Made by a program: the position numbers and the translations under genes
Part shown: positions 22,408-32,472 of the stretch, piece after piece
Numbering within the stretch: the first letter of the stretch is position 1
How the letters are laid out: every line of letters begins with the position of its first letter
Notes under the pieces: model-generated
The model's input: the letters and a program-made list of their open reading frames with translations, nothing else
Told to the model about the DNA's origin: nothing
Database searches by the model: none
Assembly (NCBI GenBank): GCA_030272585.1
Contig: BSYQ01000012.1
Span: 3,100,001 to 3,164,000 of the forward strand
DNA: 64,000 bases
Direction: 5' to 3'
Origin: Bryopsis sp. KO-2023
Taxonomy: Eukaryota; Chlorophyta; Ulvophyceae; Bryopsidales; Bryopsidaceae

Positions 22408-22581
22408 TGATACGTTGATCGCACTCATTTTGCAGTACGAGTGTGTAGTACGGGTTAGTACGGGTTCTAGGGGGTTAAGTTCAGAGAGAACACTTGTAAA
22501 ATTAATTCTCTGGTTTGTGAAAGTGTGTGACCCCAGTCTCAACTCCAGCAACGACTCACTAAAACCTACAGGGACCTAACA
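22408..22581 (+). repeat. Element C 5' LTR
   Basis: 174 bp, starts TGATACGTTGATCGC and ends GGGACCTAACA; only AAC separates it from the primer-binding site. Contains the short tandem GTACGGGTTA/GTACGGGTTC. Confidence 0.93.
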
Positions 22582-22596
22582 AACTGGTTTCGGAGC

Positions 22597-23084
22597 CGAA
22601 GCACCCTTCCTGCAAGTCGAGTCTACTTAGTGGAAGAGATCGACAGGAGATTTTGCAGTCGAGGTGCAAAAGATCAGGGTCGGCTAGGTCGAAGAAGGTT
22701 TCCCCTCGTGTCTGGAACCTACTTTGTGTTGCTGCGCACCAACCAAACGCTGGACGAAAGAGAACGCACGTTGCTGCGCTCGATCATCCCTCTCAAGATC
22801 ACAGGATCTATAGATCCTTGGACGCTACGACCACAGCACGGCGTAGTAGTACTTCCGTTTGTCGGAGAGTTGTCGACACTGAACGCGGTTACCGCAGAGC
22901 GGACAAAACGAGTCTGCCAGCGGACGTTTCTGCGGACGAATACGTTTCCGCCAGAAATTACGTGCCAGAAACCGCTGCCAGAAACCGCTGACAAAGAGTG
23001 ACCAATTAGTCACGTGGATTACCCGCCAACGGAATCCACCAAACGGACACGTGATTCTACCGCCGACGAATCAAGACATCCACC
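22597..23084 (+). other. Element C leader
   Basis: Noncoding stretch between the primer-binding site and the gag start. Several short ORFs but none convincing. It carries a few GCGGA/CCGC motifs near its end, as in the coding part. A packaging signal would be expected here; none identified. Confidence 0.5.
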
Positions 23085-26051
23085 ATGAGCGGACACGACG
23101 AGCAGCTATACCTGGAATACGGTATCGAAGACAATCAGCAAGAGCGCGACGCCCCAGATGGCCCGCCGCTATATCCGCTGATCGTCGCCCAGGAATTACC
23201 TGCTGTCGGACTGCCGATACAGGCAGAAATGGACCAGCCTTTACAGGCATACGGTGTCCCCGCGCACCCGGACATGGTGGAGGAGGCAGGCGATGAGGAA
23301 GCGGACATTGGCCCGGAGTTTGATGAGGAGATGGAAGAAGAGCCAGGAGTCTTCATCAATCAACAAACGCAGCACCTGCAACAGAGCCAAGTAAACGTGC
23401 ATAACCAGACCCTGCACGTGCACAACGATGGCCTGCAGGAGCGCGACCTCCATGAATCGCAAGAGCGGTTATACAGCCAATTGTCCGAGGAGGCTGCCCA
23501 GCGGACAGCCCAGGTCGCCGAGCACCTTGCTAGTCGGATGGAGGGAGCTTGTTCAAGCATGGCTTCCCAAGTACATGATGTGTTGGACTCTACTCTACAG
23601 TCCCGCCATCACCAGATCGAAGGACAGCTCAGTGAGAGGTTGGATGAGCGGATACAAGATCTGGATGCTGCAGCCAAGGGGAGGCTCAGCCAAATGGAAG
23701 CTGGCTTGGCGAATATCCGTGATGTCGCCCAGAAAGAGGTGGACGAAGCCAAAGAGGCTCAGCGGATATTGGCTGAACAAGTGGCTGACACGGACGAAAA
23801 AAGGAAGAAACTCGAAGAAGAGTATGACCGGCAATATAACGACGCCCTTTGGGGGTTGGATACGGTTCAACAAGAACTGAGAGAGACCCAGGCAGAAATG
23901 GATGCGGGTCAAGATAAACAGTTCAAGGAAATCGTTCGTGTTAAGTATGATCTCAAAGAGACGCAAGAAAAAGCGGAAAGTTTTCAGATACAGCATCATG
24001 CGGAAGTAGCCTATTTGTTAAAGGAGGCAGCGGCTGCGAAAGAAGCGGCGGCTAGATTACAAGCGGAAATGGAGGAGTTGAAAAGAAGTCAAAGTCGGTC
24101 GTCAAGGAGAAGCAGATCGAGAAGCTCAACAAGGAGCAGAGAACCGCGGGAAATGTTACAAGAAATGCTACAAGATCCGGAAACAGCGCAAGAGCTAAAG
24201 AAGGTGTTTGAGGATGTAGCGGACACAAAGTTCACGTCGAATTTTGAGTTTTGGCGGAAGAAAGATGCGGCAGCAGTTGCCACACAAATGGCATCCGCTG
24301 CTCAACAAACCCCTCTTGTGGCTGCTATGGCGGGAGCGGGAACCAGAACGGTGGCACAACCACCAAGCTTGGCCGAAGTACAAGTTCCATTCGGTCAACC
24401 GCCCCAAACCTCATCCGGCTTTGCCCCGGATTCGGTAGGTTTCCCGCCAATACCACCAGTATTCCCGCGGGCAAATAGACCGATTACCCGACCTGCATCA
24501 CCCCCAGTCATTATTCCTGGAGTGGGGCGAGGCAGTGCAATCAGCGGACAGGGAAATGTACCTAGGCCGATCGTGAGGCCTAGCGCTGTGTTTGGACAAA
24601 CACCAAATACAAGACCACCAGCGGTATTACAGCCAGTACAACCGCCACAGCGTACGCAGGCTTCTCCCGTGGTACAAACTGTTCCGCTGACAACTCCAAC
24701 AACCACGTCACCCGAGCCACCTAGAACATTACCCATGCCACCACCAGTTTCTCAGCCAGTGTTATCACATCCATCAATGATTTCACCACCCGGCTATTAT
24801 GCCATGGGAGCATCATACATTCGGCCTTCTATCTTAGGTCACTCCGTGAATGTATACGGAGCTCCATCATCCGGAAACCCCTATGTTGGATGGGGATCCT
24901 ATCCGCGTATTCCTCAACGCGCAGGCGGAGGAGGCGGAGGAGGCGGAGGTGGAGATGATGATGGTTCCGGTGATGGAAGTGGCGGAGGCCCATCGGACAG
25001 AAGTGGCCGTGGGTCTGCACCTGGACCACATATTGGTGGAGGAAGAGAAGGACCATCTAGGAACCCAGGAGGCGGTCCTGGAGATGGTGGTGGTGGAGGT
25101 GGCGGAGGAGGCGAACCTCCTGGTCCCCCAGGTGGGGTCCCAGATTTTATGGGCTATGCACGTCCAGAAAATCGTTTGCTTCACATTCCCAATGCGGTCA
25201 AATTCCCGATGCCGAAACCGTATACTGGCGCTGGAGATCGCTGGATTCGGGATTGGCAGGCAGAACTCACCAACTTCTGTAAAGTTTATGATTTGGATGA
25301 GTCTGTTTGGCTTAAAGTATTCCGCACAAATCTCTCTGGTTCAGCCGCCACATGGCGGAATATGCAAGAGATGCGGATTCGGGAAGGAGTTCGTCCGATG
25401 TTCCAGGACTGGGTACAACTTGTGGAAGAGTTAGCTATTGCTTTTGAACCTACAAGAATGTCCGATGTTTCGCGTAGGAAGCTGCGGAAACTTCAACAAA
25501 CGGGGACTGTTCGTTCCTACATTAACGCATTTCGGGATCTCATACTCAGAATTCCGAATATGACGGAGGAGGAGCAGTACTTGACGTTTGTTGACGGACT
25601 ACGGCCCCAGATCCGACATCAAGTTGTTACAATGGTGACAGAAGGAGTGGAAGCGGCGATAGTCACTGCCGAAAGAATCGATTCGTTGGGTAGCCAATCT
25701 CAAAACAACCGCGGACGTAGTCGCGGACGAGGGCGATGGAACTGGAATTGGAAAAACAAGCCCAAAGCTGATCAGAACCAGCAAATGCAAGGTCAGCAAC
25801 CGCAACCACCACCTCCACCCCAAGATCAAAATCAGCAAATGGGAGGAGGCAACAGAGGTGGCGGCGGCCGTGGCCGCGGAAGAGGCGGAAGACGAGGTGG
25901 CGGACGAAATCGAGGTGGTGGCGGAAGGCAGCAACAAGGCGGAGCTAGAGGCGGAGGCGCATGTTACATCTGCGGTGAAGTGGGTCATGGCTTTGGAAAA
26001 TGTCCTAAAGGCCCAACTTTTCAAAAATGGCTAAAAGATCACGCCGCATAG
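23085..26051 (+). CDS. Element C gag polyprotein (long coiled-coil N-terminus)
   Basis: 988 residues, much longer than the 300-450 usual for Ty3 gag. Residues 105-332 are heptad-rich and probably a long coiled coil. A short Arg/Ser tract follows (about 335-355), then a Pro-rich region (about 400-610) and a Gly-rich linker (about 612-682). The gag domain is at about 705-860 (PKPYTGAGDRWIRDWQAEL; WLKVFRTNLSGSAATW), then an RG/Gln-rich basic region, and a CCHC knuckle CYICGEVGHGFGKC at 960-973. It forms particles and binds the element RNA. The last 25 bp overlap the pol ORF in the -1 frame. The start is the first Met after the leader (ACCATGAGC, good context). Confidence 0.9.
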   Translation: MSGHDEQLYLEYGIEDNQQERDAPDGPPLYPLIVAQELPAVGLPIQAEMDQPLQAYGVPAHPDMVEEAGDEEADIGPEFDEEMEEEPGVFINQQTQHLQQSQVNVHNQTLHVHNDGLQERDLHESQERLYSQLSEEAAQRTAQVAEHLASRMEGACSSMASQVHDVLDSTLQSRHHQIEGQLSERLDERIQDLDAAAKGRLSQMEAGLANIRDVAQKEVDEAKEAQRILAEQVADTDEKRKKLEEEYDRQYNDALWGLDTVQQELRETQAEMDAGQDKQFKEIVRVKYDLKETQEKAESFQIQHHAEVAYLLKEAAAAKEAAARLQAEMEELKRSQSRSSRRSRSRSSTRSREPREMLQEMLQDPETAQELKKVFEDVADTKFTSNFEFWRKKDAAAVATQMASAAQQTPLVAAMAGAGTRTVAQPPSLAEVQVPFGQPPQTSSGFAPDSVGFPPIPPVFPRANRPITRPASPPVIIPGVGRGSAISGQGNVPRPIVRPSAVFGQTPNTRPPAVLQPVQPPQRTQASPVVQTVPLTTPTTTSPEPPRTLPMPPPVSQPVLSHPSMISPPGYYAMGASYIRPSILGHSVNVYGAPSSGNPYVGWGSYPRIPQRAGGGGGGGGGGDDDGSGDGSGGGPSDRSGRGSAPGPHIGGGREGPSRNPGGGPGDGGGGGGGGGEPPGPPGGVPDFMGYARPENRLLHIPNAVKFPMPKPYTGAGDRWIRDWQAELTNFCKVYDLDESVWLKVFRTNLSGSAATWRNMQEMRIREGVRPMFQDWVQLVEELAIAFEPTRMSDVSRRKLRKLQQTGTVRSYINAFRDLILRIPNMTEEEQYLTFVDGLRPQIRHQVVTMVTEGVEAAIVTAERIDSLGSQSQNNRGRSRGRGRWNWNWKNKPKADQNQQMQGQQPQPPPPPQDQNQQMGGGNRGGGGRGRGRGGRRGGGRNRGGGGRQQQGGARGGGACYICGEVGHGFGKCPKGPTFQKWLKDHAA

Positions 26052-29000
26052 AGGAGACTTCACTCCATGCGGCCAGAAGAAAAAGAGCCAGACGCCGAAG
26101 ATATAGACATCGCAGACGTCAGAAGCTCCGGGAGTCACGAGCAAGAGAACGAGAGGGGAATAAAAAGACCGAGAAAGAGTCAAAAAGAAATCCCGCCCAG
26201 AGGGCTGAAAATCCGCTGATGAGTACAAAACTTGGTGACAAAGAGCGGATGGATGATTCAAGTACGGTCATCCTAAGCACTTCCGGCAGAGAGTTGGCGG
26301 AAAGTGTTGGTTCAGTACATGAAGACTCTGGAAGTTCCTCCGGAGATAGCAACCTGGAATCTATCCCGCCTTGTGGAGAGAAACAGGCTTCGGAAGGAAG
26401 TGTAAAAAGTTTAGACCGGACCAGCCCAAGGGTTCCGTCTGACGCCGATGCAAGGGGGGCATCGGACAGAAAGAAACAACCAGGGGTTGAAGGTGGGGAT
26501 TACCTTCAAGACAGTTTTAACCCGCTGGTAAATAATCACCACCTTAAGTTCATGGGATATGAGCTTAAGGGGCGGATAGGGGGAGTTTCAATCTCCGCTT
26601 ATTTGGACTGTGGAGCTACGGAAAATTATGTAGCGCAGAAACTTGTGGATCGTTTGGGGTTAGAGTTCTCCTCGTGTAATAAGACCGTTTCATTAGCCAA
26701 CGGGTCTGTTTGCAATGTGGACAAACGATGCGGAAACATCAACATGCAGTTGGGCGGATACAAAACCCAGTTTTCTGCGGATGTTTTTCCTCATCTCACA
26801 TATGACATCGTGTTAGGGTTACCGTGGCTCATCGCCAATAACCCGTCCATAGACTTTGCACAGGGAACTATCAACATTCGCCAAGGTCAAGGTTGGATAA
26901 CAGTACCGGTAAAGGAAAGACCGACTGATTATCTTCAACTTGCGAATGAAACCACACCTCTCATCACCCACAAGAAGATATTCCGCTACATCAAGAAGCA
27001 AACTGAAGCCACAGATAGTTTGGCTGACTTGGTGGTGGTGCGTGAATCTGACCCCACGGATAGCAATCACTTGATGCAATATCCGTATGAAGGGGTAACC
27101 GTTGATAGCCTTCAAACTTCAGCGGGCACCAACACACCACAAGAGACGGAGGTACCGAAGTTGCTGCATGATCAGATGCATCCGGATATCCGCTCTGTGG
27201 TGGAGGAATATAGCCACATTTTTCCAAAAGATCTCCCACCTGGCATACCTCCCGTCCGCAAGGGTCATGAATTTAAGATCGACCTTGAGGATGAGAGTAT
27301 GAGCCCAATCCACCGTCCCCTGTACAAACTTTCTCCGGCTGAATTGGATGAAGTTCGGACACAAGTGGATTATCTCCTCGAGCAACGGAAGATTAGGCCG
27401 TCAGAGAGTCCCTGGGGAGCCCCCATACTCTTTGTCCCTAAGAAAGACGGCGGACTGCGGATGTGTGTTGATTACAGATGGATCAACCACTACACCATCA
27501 AAAACCGCTATCCACTTCCGCTCCCCGAAGAGTTAATGGACCGGCTCGCTAAAGCGAAGATCTACACCAAGATCGACCTCCGCTCGGGCTACTGGCAATT
27601 TCCAGTCCGGCCAAAGGATACCCCAAAAACTGCATTCCGCACACGATACGGGCATTTCGAGTTCCTCGTTTGTCCCTTCGGAATGTCCAACTGTCCGGCC
27701 CAGTTTCAAACTATGGTGCAGGATTTGTTGGGGGAGTTTTTGGACCACTTTGTGGTTGTGTTCATTGACGACATTCTGGTGTTTTCCAATTCAGTGGAAG
27801 AACATGTCGATCATTTGAAACAGGTATTCGAGCGGTTACACAAACACAAGCTCTACGCGAAAGCGAGCAAGTGTGAAGTGGGGGTCAGCGAGACCGATTA
27901 TCTGGGATATCATTTGTCAGGGAAAGGCCTGCAACCAATGAGTGATAAAGTGCGGGCTATTCAAGAATGGAAGGAGTTGAGCTCAGTTGGGGATGTGCGA
28001 AGTTTTCTGGGCATGGTATCTTACTATCGTAAGTTTATACCAGAGTTTGCGCGGATTGCAGGACCCTTACATGATCTGATCAAAAAGAATCATGTGTGGA
28101 CATGGGGGCCTATTCAGCGCGAAGCCTTCAGCAAACTCAAGCAAAAGATCACCCGCACCCCCATACTTCTCCTACCCGATCCGCTTCTTAGGTACACCGT
28201 AATAACGGACGCATCAGGAACTGCATATGGAGCAGTTCTGTGTCAGGACCATGGAAAGGGGCTACAGCCAATAGCCTACCTTTCAAGACGATTAAAACCA
28301 GCTGAGACACGATATTCCGCATATGAGCGGGAGCTGGGGGCTGTAGCATATGCGCTCAGCCAATGGCGGCATTACCTCGAAGGAGCGCCTGGGGAGGTTA
28401 CGGTTATGACAGACCATCAGCCGATAACCCACTTCATGACCCAAGCTAAAATGTCGCGGACACAATCCCGATGGTATACGTCAGGGTATTTTGATTCCAT
28501 CGATCCAAAAATCGTCTATGTGCCTGGTAAAGCCAATGTACTGGCGGATGCGTTATCCCGAAGCCTTCCTGATTCACAGGATCAAATTCATGCTTTGTCC
28601 GCCTGGGTGGTGGATGAAGCGGATGCATGGAAGACCGCTATTGCAGCAGATCAAAAACTGCAGGCGGAAGTCACGAAAATTCAAGCGGGTAAACCCACGA
28701 AACTTTCGTTCGAGGATGGCTGGTTGTACTATCAAGCAACTCCCACCTCAGACAAAGTACTAGTGGTTCCAAATGGATACCGGAAAAAGGTTATGGGGGA
28801 GTTCCATGATGTTCCGAGCGCTGGTCACGCAGGTGCCGCCCGGACATTGGATGTGCTACAGCGATACTACTGGTGGAAAGGAGTTGGAAAGGATGTCCAA
28901 GCATACGTGCGGACATGCCCTGTCTGTCAGCGGACAAAAGCTGATACGACGAAGCAGAAAGGGCTTCTGCATCCACTCCCAATACCGACAACAAAGTGGG

Positions 29001-30136
29001 AACAGATCACCACTGACCTCGTGACTGATTTACCAAAGTCACGTGGGTTCACCGCCATCGCGGTATTTGTTGATCGGTTAACCAAGTACGTTCGCTTCGC
29101 ACCCTGCACTAAGGAAATAACCGCCCCGGAATATGCTAAGTTGTTTGTGGACAAAATATACAAACACTATGGCCTCCCCAAAGTGATAATTTCCGATCGA
29201 GACCCCAGATTCACAAGTTCCTTCTGGCGGTCTTTATTTTCACTTCTGGGAACCCAACTCCGAATGAGCACAGCCTACCACCCACAAACAGATGGGCAGT
29301 CAGAGGTTACTATTCGGGTGTTGGAAGACTTTTTGCGGCCTTATGTGGAGCGGTATCCAGACCGCTGGGTTGATTTCTTGGCGACAGCGGAATTTGCTGC
29401 CAACAACTCCCGCAATGTGTCAACCGGCTATGCCCCAGCACACTTGTTGTATGGGCAGCATATGGGACAAATTACCGTGCAGAAAAAGTTAACGGCGAAA
29501 GAAGAGTCCGAAATGGCAACCGAAATGGTGAAACGAATGGACGAGCAACTGCAGCAGGCAAAGCAGCAGTATGCAACCGCACAAGAGCGGATGTGTGTCC
29601 AAGCGAACAAACGGCGGCGGGAAGTAATCTTCAAAGAAGGGGATGAAGTTTTGGTGCGGAGTACATTTATTCCGCTGCAATCCTTGCAAAAGATCCCACC
29701 AAAAATCCGCCGGAGGTTTGTCGGGCCATTCAAAGTGGACAAAGCGATATCCACAGTCGCTTATCGCCTGCAACTACCACCCCATTGGACTATTCATTCT
29801 ACCTTCCATGTCTCCAAGCTGAAGGCATACAACCGCTTGTCAGAAGATGATGAGCGGGAGGTGGAACCTCCCGAAGGGGAGTTGGTGGATGGCGCCATTG
29901 AATATGAGGTCGAGCGTATTCTGCGGGATCGAGGCACACCCAACCGTCGGGAGTACTTGATTCTGTGGAAGGGCTATGATTTGATGGAAGCCACCTGGGA
30001 GCCAGAAGCCCACCTGGCCAATGCCAGCGATATCTTGGCAGAGTATCTCAAAAACCGCACGCGCTTGCCGACCAAAGAGGAAATCCGCTCTAAGCGGGAA
30101 GGAAGGCGGACAAGGCGGCGGAAACAACCTCTTTAG
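26027..30136 (+). CDS. Element C pol polyprotein (protease, RT, RNase H, integrase, chromodomain)
   Basis: 1,369 residues. After a basic Arg/Lys-rich N-terminus: protease with YLDCGATENYV near 191 (Cys where Ser or Thr is usual), RT (FVPKKDGGLRMCVDYR near 469; FIDD near 579), RNase H (VITDASGTAYGAVL near 727) and integrase. Integrase has an HHCC finger (about 925-968) and catalytic residues in TTDLV, SDRDPRF and TDGQSEVT. A chromodomain sits at about 1,293-1,341 (YEVERILRDR; YLILWKGYD; TWEPEAHL). All catalytic motifs except the altered protease triplet are canonical. ATG 26,027 sits 22 bp upstream of the gag stop (AAAAATGG), so termination-reinitiation or -1 frameshifting could yield Pol. Confidence 0.93.
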   Translation: MAKRSRRIEETSLHAARRKRARRRRYRHRRRQKLRESRAREREGNKKTEKESKRNPAQRAENPLMSTKLGDKERMDDSSTVILSTSGRELAESVGSVHEDSGSSSGDSNLESIPPCGEKQASEGSVKSLDRTSPRVPSDADARGASDRKKQPGVEGGDYLQDSFNPLVNNHHLKFMGYELKGRIGGVSISAYLDCGATENYVAQKLVDRLGLEFSSCNKTVSLANGSVCNVDKRCGNINMQLGGYKTQFSADVFPHLTYDIVLGLPWLIANNPSIDFAQGTINIRQGQGWITVPVKERPTDYLQLANETTPLITHKKIFRYIKKQTEATDSLADLVVVRESDPTDSNHLMQYPYEGVTVDSLQTSAGTNTPQETEVPKLLHDQMHPDIRSVVEEYSHIFPKDLPPGIPPVRKGHEFKIDLEDESMSPIHRPLYKLSPAELDEVRTQVDYLLEQRKIRPSESPWGAPILFVPKKDGGLRMCVDYRWINHYTIKNRYPLPLPEELMDRLAKAKIYTKIDLRSGYWQFPVRPKDTPKTAFRTRYGHFEFLVCPFGMSNCPAQFQTMVQDLLGEFLDHFVVVFIDDILVFSNSVEEHVDHLKQVFERLHKHKLYAKASKCEVGVSETDYLGYHLSGKGLQPMSDKVRAIQEWKELSSVGDVRSFLGMVSYYRKFIPEFARIAGPLHDLIKKNHVWTWGPIQREAFSKLKQKITRTPILLLPDPLLRYTVITDASGTAYGAVLCQDHGKGLQPIAYLSRRLKPAETRYSAYERELGAVAYALSQWRHYLEGAPGEVTVMTDHQPITHFMTQAKMSRTQSRWYTSGYFDSIDPKIVYVPGKANVLADALSRSLPDSQDQIHALSAWVVDEADAWKTAIAADQKLQAEVTKIQAGKPTKLSFEDGWLYYQATPTSDKVLVVPNGYRKKVMGEFHDVPSAGHAGAARTLDVLQRYYWWKGVGKDVQAYVRTCPVCQRTKADTTKQKGLLHPLPIPTTKWEQITTDLVTDLPKSRGFTAIAVFVDRLTKYVRFAPCTKEITAPEYAKLFVDKIYKHYGLPKVIISDRDPRFTSSFWRSLFSLLGTQLRMSTAYHPQTDGQSEVTIRVLEDFLRPYVERYPDRWVDFLATAEFAANNSRNVSTGYAPAHLLYGQHMGQITVQKKLTAKEESEMATEMVKRMDEQLQQAKQQYATAQERMCVQANKRRREVIFKEGDEVLVRSTFIPLQSLQKIPPKIRRRFVGPFKVDKAISTVAYRLQLPPHWTIHSTFHVSKLKAYNRLSEDDEREVEPPEGELVDGAIEYEVERILRDRGTPNRREYLILWKGYDLMEATWEPEAHLANASDILAEYLKNRTRLPTKEEIRSKREGRRTRRRKQPL

Positions 30137-30459
30137 ATGATACAGGTTGATATGGGGAAGGGAACGATGGTTGATGTGTTGGTATCAGTTCACCCATAAT
30201 CAAATACATCTAAGAGCGAGCTACAGAGAGCTGAGTCAAGATAGCGAGGGTAATATCAAAGCGGAGCTAGAACCTTGGATGAGACGACACTCAATAGAGG
30301 AAGTCTTCCATCAGTGACAAGTGAGTGACTCTATCACTTGTATAAACTAGCTAGGCTGCAACCCTCCAGCCCTATTTCGTCAAAAGTTTACGCCGAGCGC
30401 ACTGAACCTTCAGAAGCAACCGCCACCAGAGCAAAACATTAAAAAGCATTTGCATAAAA
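30137..30459 (+). other. Element C spacer between pol and ORF 3a
   Basis: 323 bp without ORF or recognisable signal. If the accessory ORFs are made from a subgenomic or spliced RNA, an acceptor or promoter would be expected here; several AG acceptor-like sites exist but none stands out. Confidence 0.4.
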
Positions 30460-31305
30460 ATGTCTGGAACATCCGAGCATTTGGAGCGACTCCGTCAGCA
30501 AAGGGATGAGTGGAAAGCAAAGGCAGAGGCCTTGGAAACGGAGCTCGCGGAAGCCTTAGAATCTGGAACTGAGGCGGTGGAATCACATGCAAATGTGGCG
30601 GCGGATTACGAAAAGTTACACAAGAAGCTTCAGGAGGGTGTGACAAAAAGAGATGAGCAGGAGGCGGAAATCTGTGAGCTGGCGGCGGAACTCCGGGAAA
30701 CAAAAGAGGAAAGGGCGGCGGAAAAAACTAAGCTGGAGGCGGATTGGACAAATCGATACCGGGCTCTTCAACAGCAGTTGAGTGATGCTCAAGTGAAAGC
30801 CCGCGGTGCGGAAGCGGAACTCAAGACCATCAAAAGAGAGTTATCCGCGAAAGAGGAAGAAAATTCCGCAAAGGATCAAACCATTTCCGCGCGGAATCAA
30901 GAAATTTCCGCGAAAGCAAAGGAAATCACCCAGCTGACCACCGATCTGGCCCTCTCCCGGAAAACAGCCACCAAAGCTCAGGCGGATACCGAATGGTATC
31001 ACAAGGAAAACAAGCAGCTCATCAGCGAGGCGGAGAAACGCTACAAGCACCTCGCCACGGTCCAAAAAGAGCTGGCGGCCACAAAAGCAGCTCTCGCCAA
31101 GGCGGAAAAAGGAGACAATTTCTGCAGCAGCACGACTGCCCGCGTGTTAATGTCCGAGTTGGTGGCGTCCAAGGTTGAGGTCAGCCGGCTTCGGGCCAGC
31201 CTCATGGACATTCCGCAGTCACTCGCGAGTTTCTCACACGGACTCGTGGGAGTACGTCTGGACACCGCGAAAACACAGGCGCAGTTGGTGAGGGATGGCG
31301 GATAA
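30460..31305 (+). CDS. Element C ORF 3a: coiled-coil protein
   Basis: 281 residues, almost entirely Ala/Glu/Lys/Gln-rich heptads (residues 5-220; LRQQRDEWKAKAEALETEL, SAKEEENSAKDQTISARNQE). This predicts a long parallel coiled coil. The last 60 residues are less charged (VSRLRASLMDIPQSLASFSHG). No membrane span, signal peptide or Cys cluster. It lies after pol and 14 bp before ORF 3b, in another frame; the two may be translated together. Function unknown. The same type of sequence precedes the RING-like cluster in A2 ORF 3, where both parts are in one protein. Confidence 0.7.
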   Translation: MSGTSEHLERLRQQRDEWKAKAEALETELAEALESGTEAVESHANVAADYEKLHKKLQEGVTKRDEQEAEICELAAELRETKEERAAEKTKLEADWTNRYRALQQQLSDAQVKARGAEAELKTIKRELSAKEEENSAKDQTISARNQEISAKAKEITQLTTDLALSRKTATKAQADTEWYHKENKQLISEAEKRYKHLATVQKELAATKAALAKAEKGDNFCSSTTARVLMSELVASKVEVSRLRASLMDIPQSLASFSHGLVGVRLDTAKTQAQLVRDGG

Positions 31306-31319
31306 AAGATCAGGTCGAT

Positions 31320-32327
31320 ATGCATAAGGTCAAAGAGATAACCATCACAAACGTAGACCTTACGAAGGCGCACAATTTGGACCAAGTGAACGACTGGTTG
31401 AGCCGGATAGACGGGGCAGCGGAAAATATCTCACAGCAGTTGGCGAAACCACCCCAGAGTTCCCTTGACGATGACGACAACGAAGACGTCATAGCGGAAG
31501 AACCGACAGGTTCAAAACCACCGCTGAGCGCGGAGGACGCACAAACAAAAGCACTCGTCAAAGCAGCAATGCTCAAAGCACTTGCGGAGAAAAAGAAAGC
31601 AGCCGCGGAGAAAAAGGCGGCCGCGGAAAAACAACAGGCGGACGCGGAGAAAACACATGCGGAGAAAAAGGCGGCTGCGGAAAAACAAAAGGCGGACGCG
31701 GAGAAAACACATGCGGACGCGGGAAAACAAAAGAAGGCGGACGCGGAGAAAAAGACAACCGCTGAAACCAAGAAAGGGGAGCCGTCGACTCAGGCGGATG
31801 CGGAAAAAGTGAAGGAAGCGGACAAAAAGGGCGCGGAGAAAAGCACCAAGCGGGGGAAGAAACGCACACGCGCGAAGGACGCGAAAGAGTTGCGTGCAGC
31901 GCTCAAGAAGATCAAAGGCACGCACGATCCAGCACTCGCGGGAACGAAGTGCTATTACTGCGCGGGAACGCAACATGGTGTCGGGGTAAAAACCAGTTGT
32001 GGGGCACACTACGTTTGCCCTACACACTGGCCCCATCATCATGTAATGGATCGGGTCATCAATCGGTGGCTCGCGGATAAAAGTATCCGGCCGCTCGATA
32101 TGACCGCGGAGCATCTTCGCCTCGGGAAACGTGCGGAGGATTTCCTTCCGCTCCCATCGCTTCCATCCCCGGACACCACTGATCAGCTCACCTTACCATG
32201 TCAGGTGTGTCGGGTCAAATCCGCAGCCTTCCCCTCGAAAACCGGTGTCAAGGAGCTTGGATCCCGGCTGACATACATCCTACGAACGATGTGGGATCTC
32301 GAGGGCTTGGACTCAGAGACAGAGTGA
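31320..32327 (+). CDS. Element C ORF 3b: Lys/Ala-rich helix plus RING-like Cys/His cluster
   Basis: 335 residues. Residues 1-70 are mixed. About 80-185 consist of repeats of AEKKAAAEKQKADAEKTHA, strongly charged and helical, then a basic stretch (KRGKKRTRAKDAKEL). From about 207 comes CYYCAGTQHGVGVKTSCGAH then YVCPTHW, i.e. C-x2-C-x12-C-x2-H-x2-C-x2-H. A further CQVC pair follows about 57 residues later. The CG-x-H-x-VC core is shared with A2 ORF 3 (CGKHRVC). Spacing resembles a RING finger, with the last pair further away than usual. Possible roles: ubiquitin ligase, or a structural zinc domain. These are inferences. Confidence 0.7.
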   Translation: MHKVKEITITNVDLTKAHNLDQVNDWLSRIDGAAENISQQLAKPPQSSLDDDDNEDVIAEEPTGSKPPLSAEDAQTKALVKAAMLKALAEKKKAAAEKKAAAEKQQADAEKTHAEKKAAAEKQKADAEKTHADAGKQKKADAEKKTTAETKKGEPSTQADAEKVKEADKKGAEKSTKRGKKRTRAKDAKELRAALKKIKGTHDPALAGTKCYYCAGTQHGVGVKTSCGAHYVCPTHWPHHHVMDRVINRWLADKSIRPLDMTAEHLRLGKRAEDFLPLPSLPSPDTTDQLTLPCQVCRVKSAAFPSKTGVKELGSRLTYILRTMWDLEGLDSETE

Positions 32328-32472
32328 GAGAGCGCGGAGCCAGAGCCAGAGCGTCAGAGCCGGACAGAGACAGTTTTTCCTTGGGGGTTTTCTTTTCTTT
32401 TCTTTTCTTTTTCTTTCTTTTTGGGTTCTTCTACGGGTGTGGACACCCTTTGGGGGGGGGGGGGGGAGTAGT

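Noticed and set aside
24395..25184. Antisense ORFs in the Gly/Pro-rich part of element C gag
   Set aside because: Shadows of low-complexity coding sequence with no independent support.
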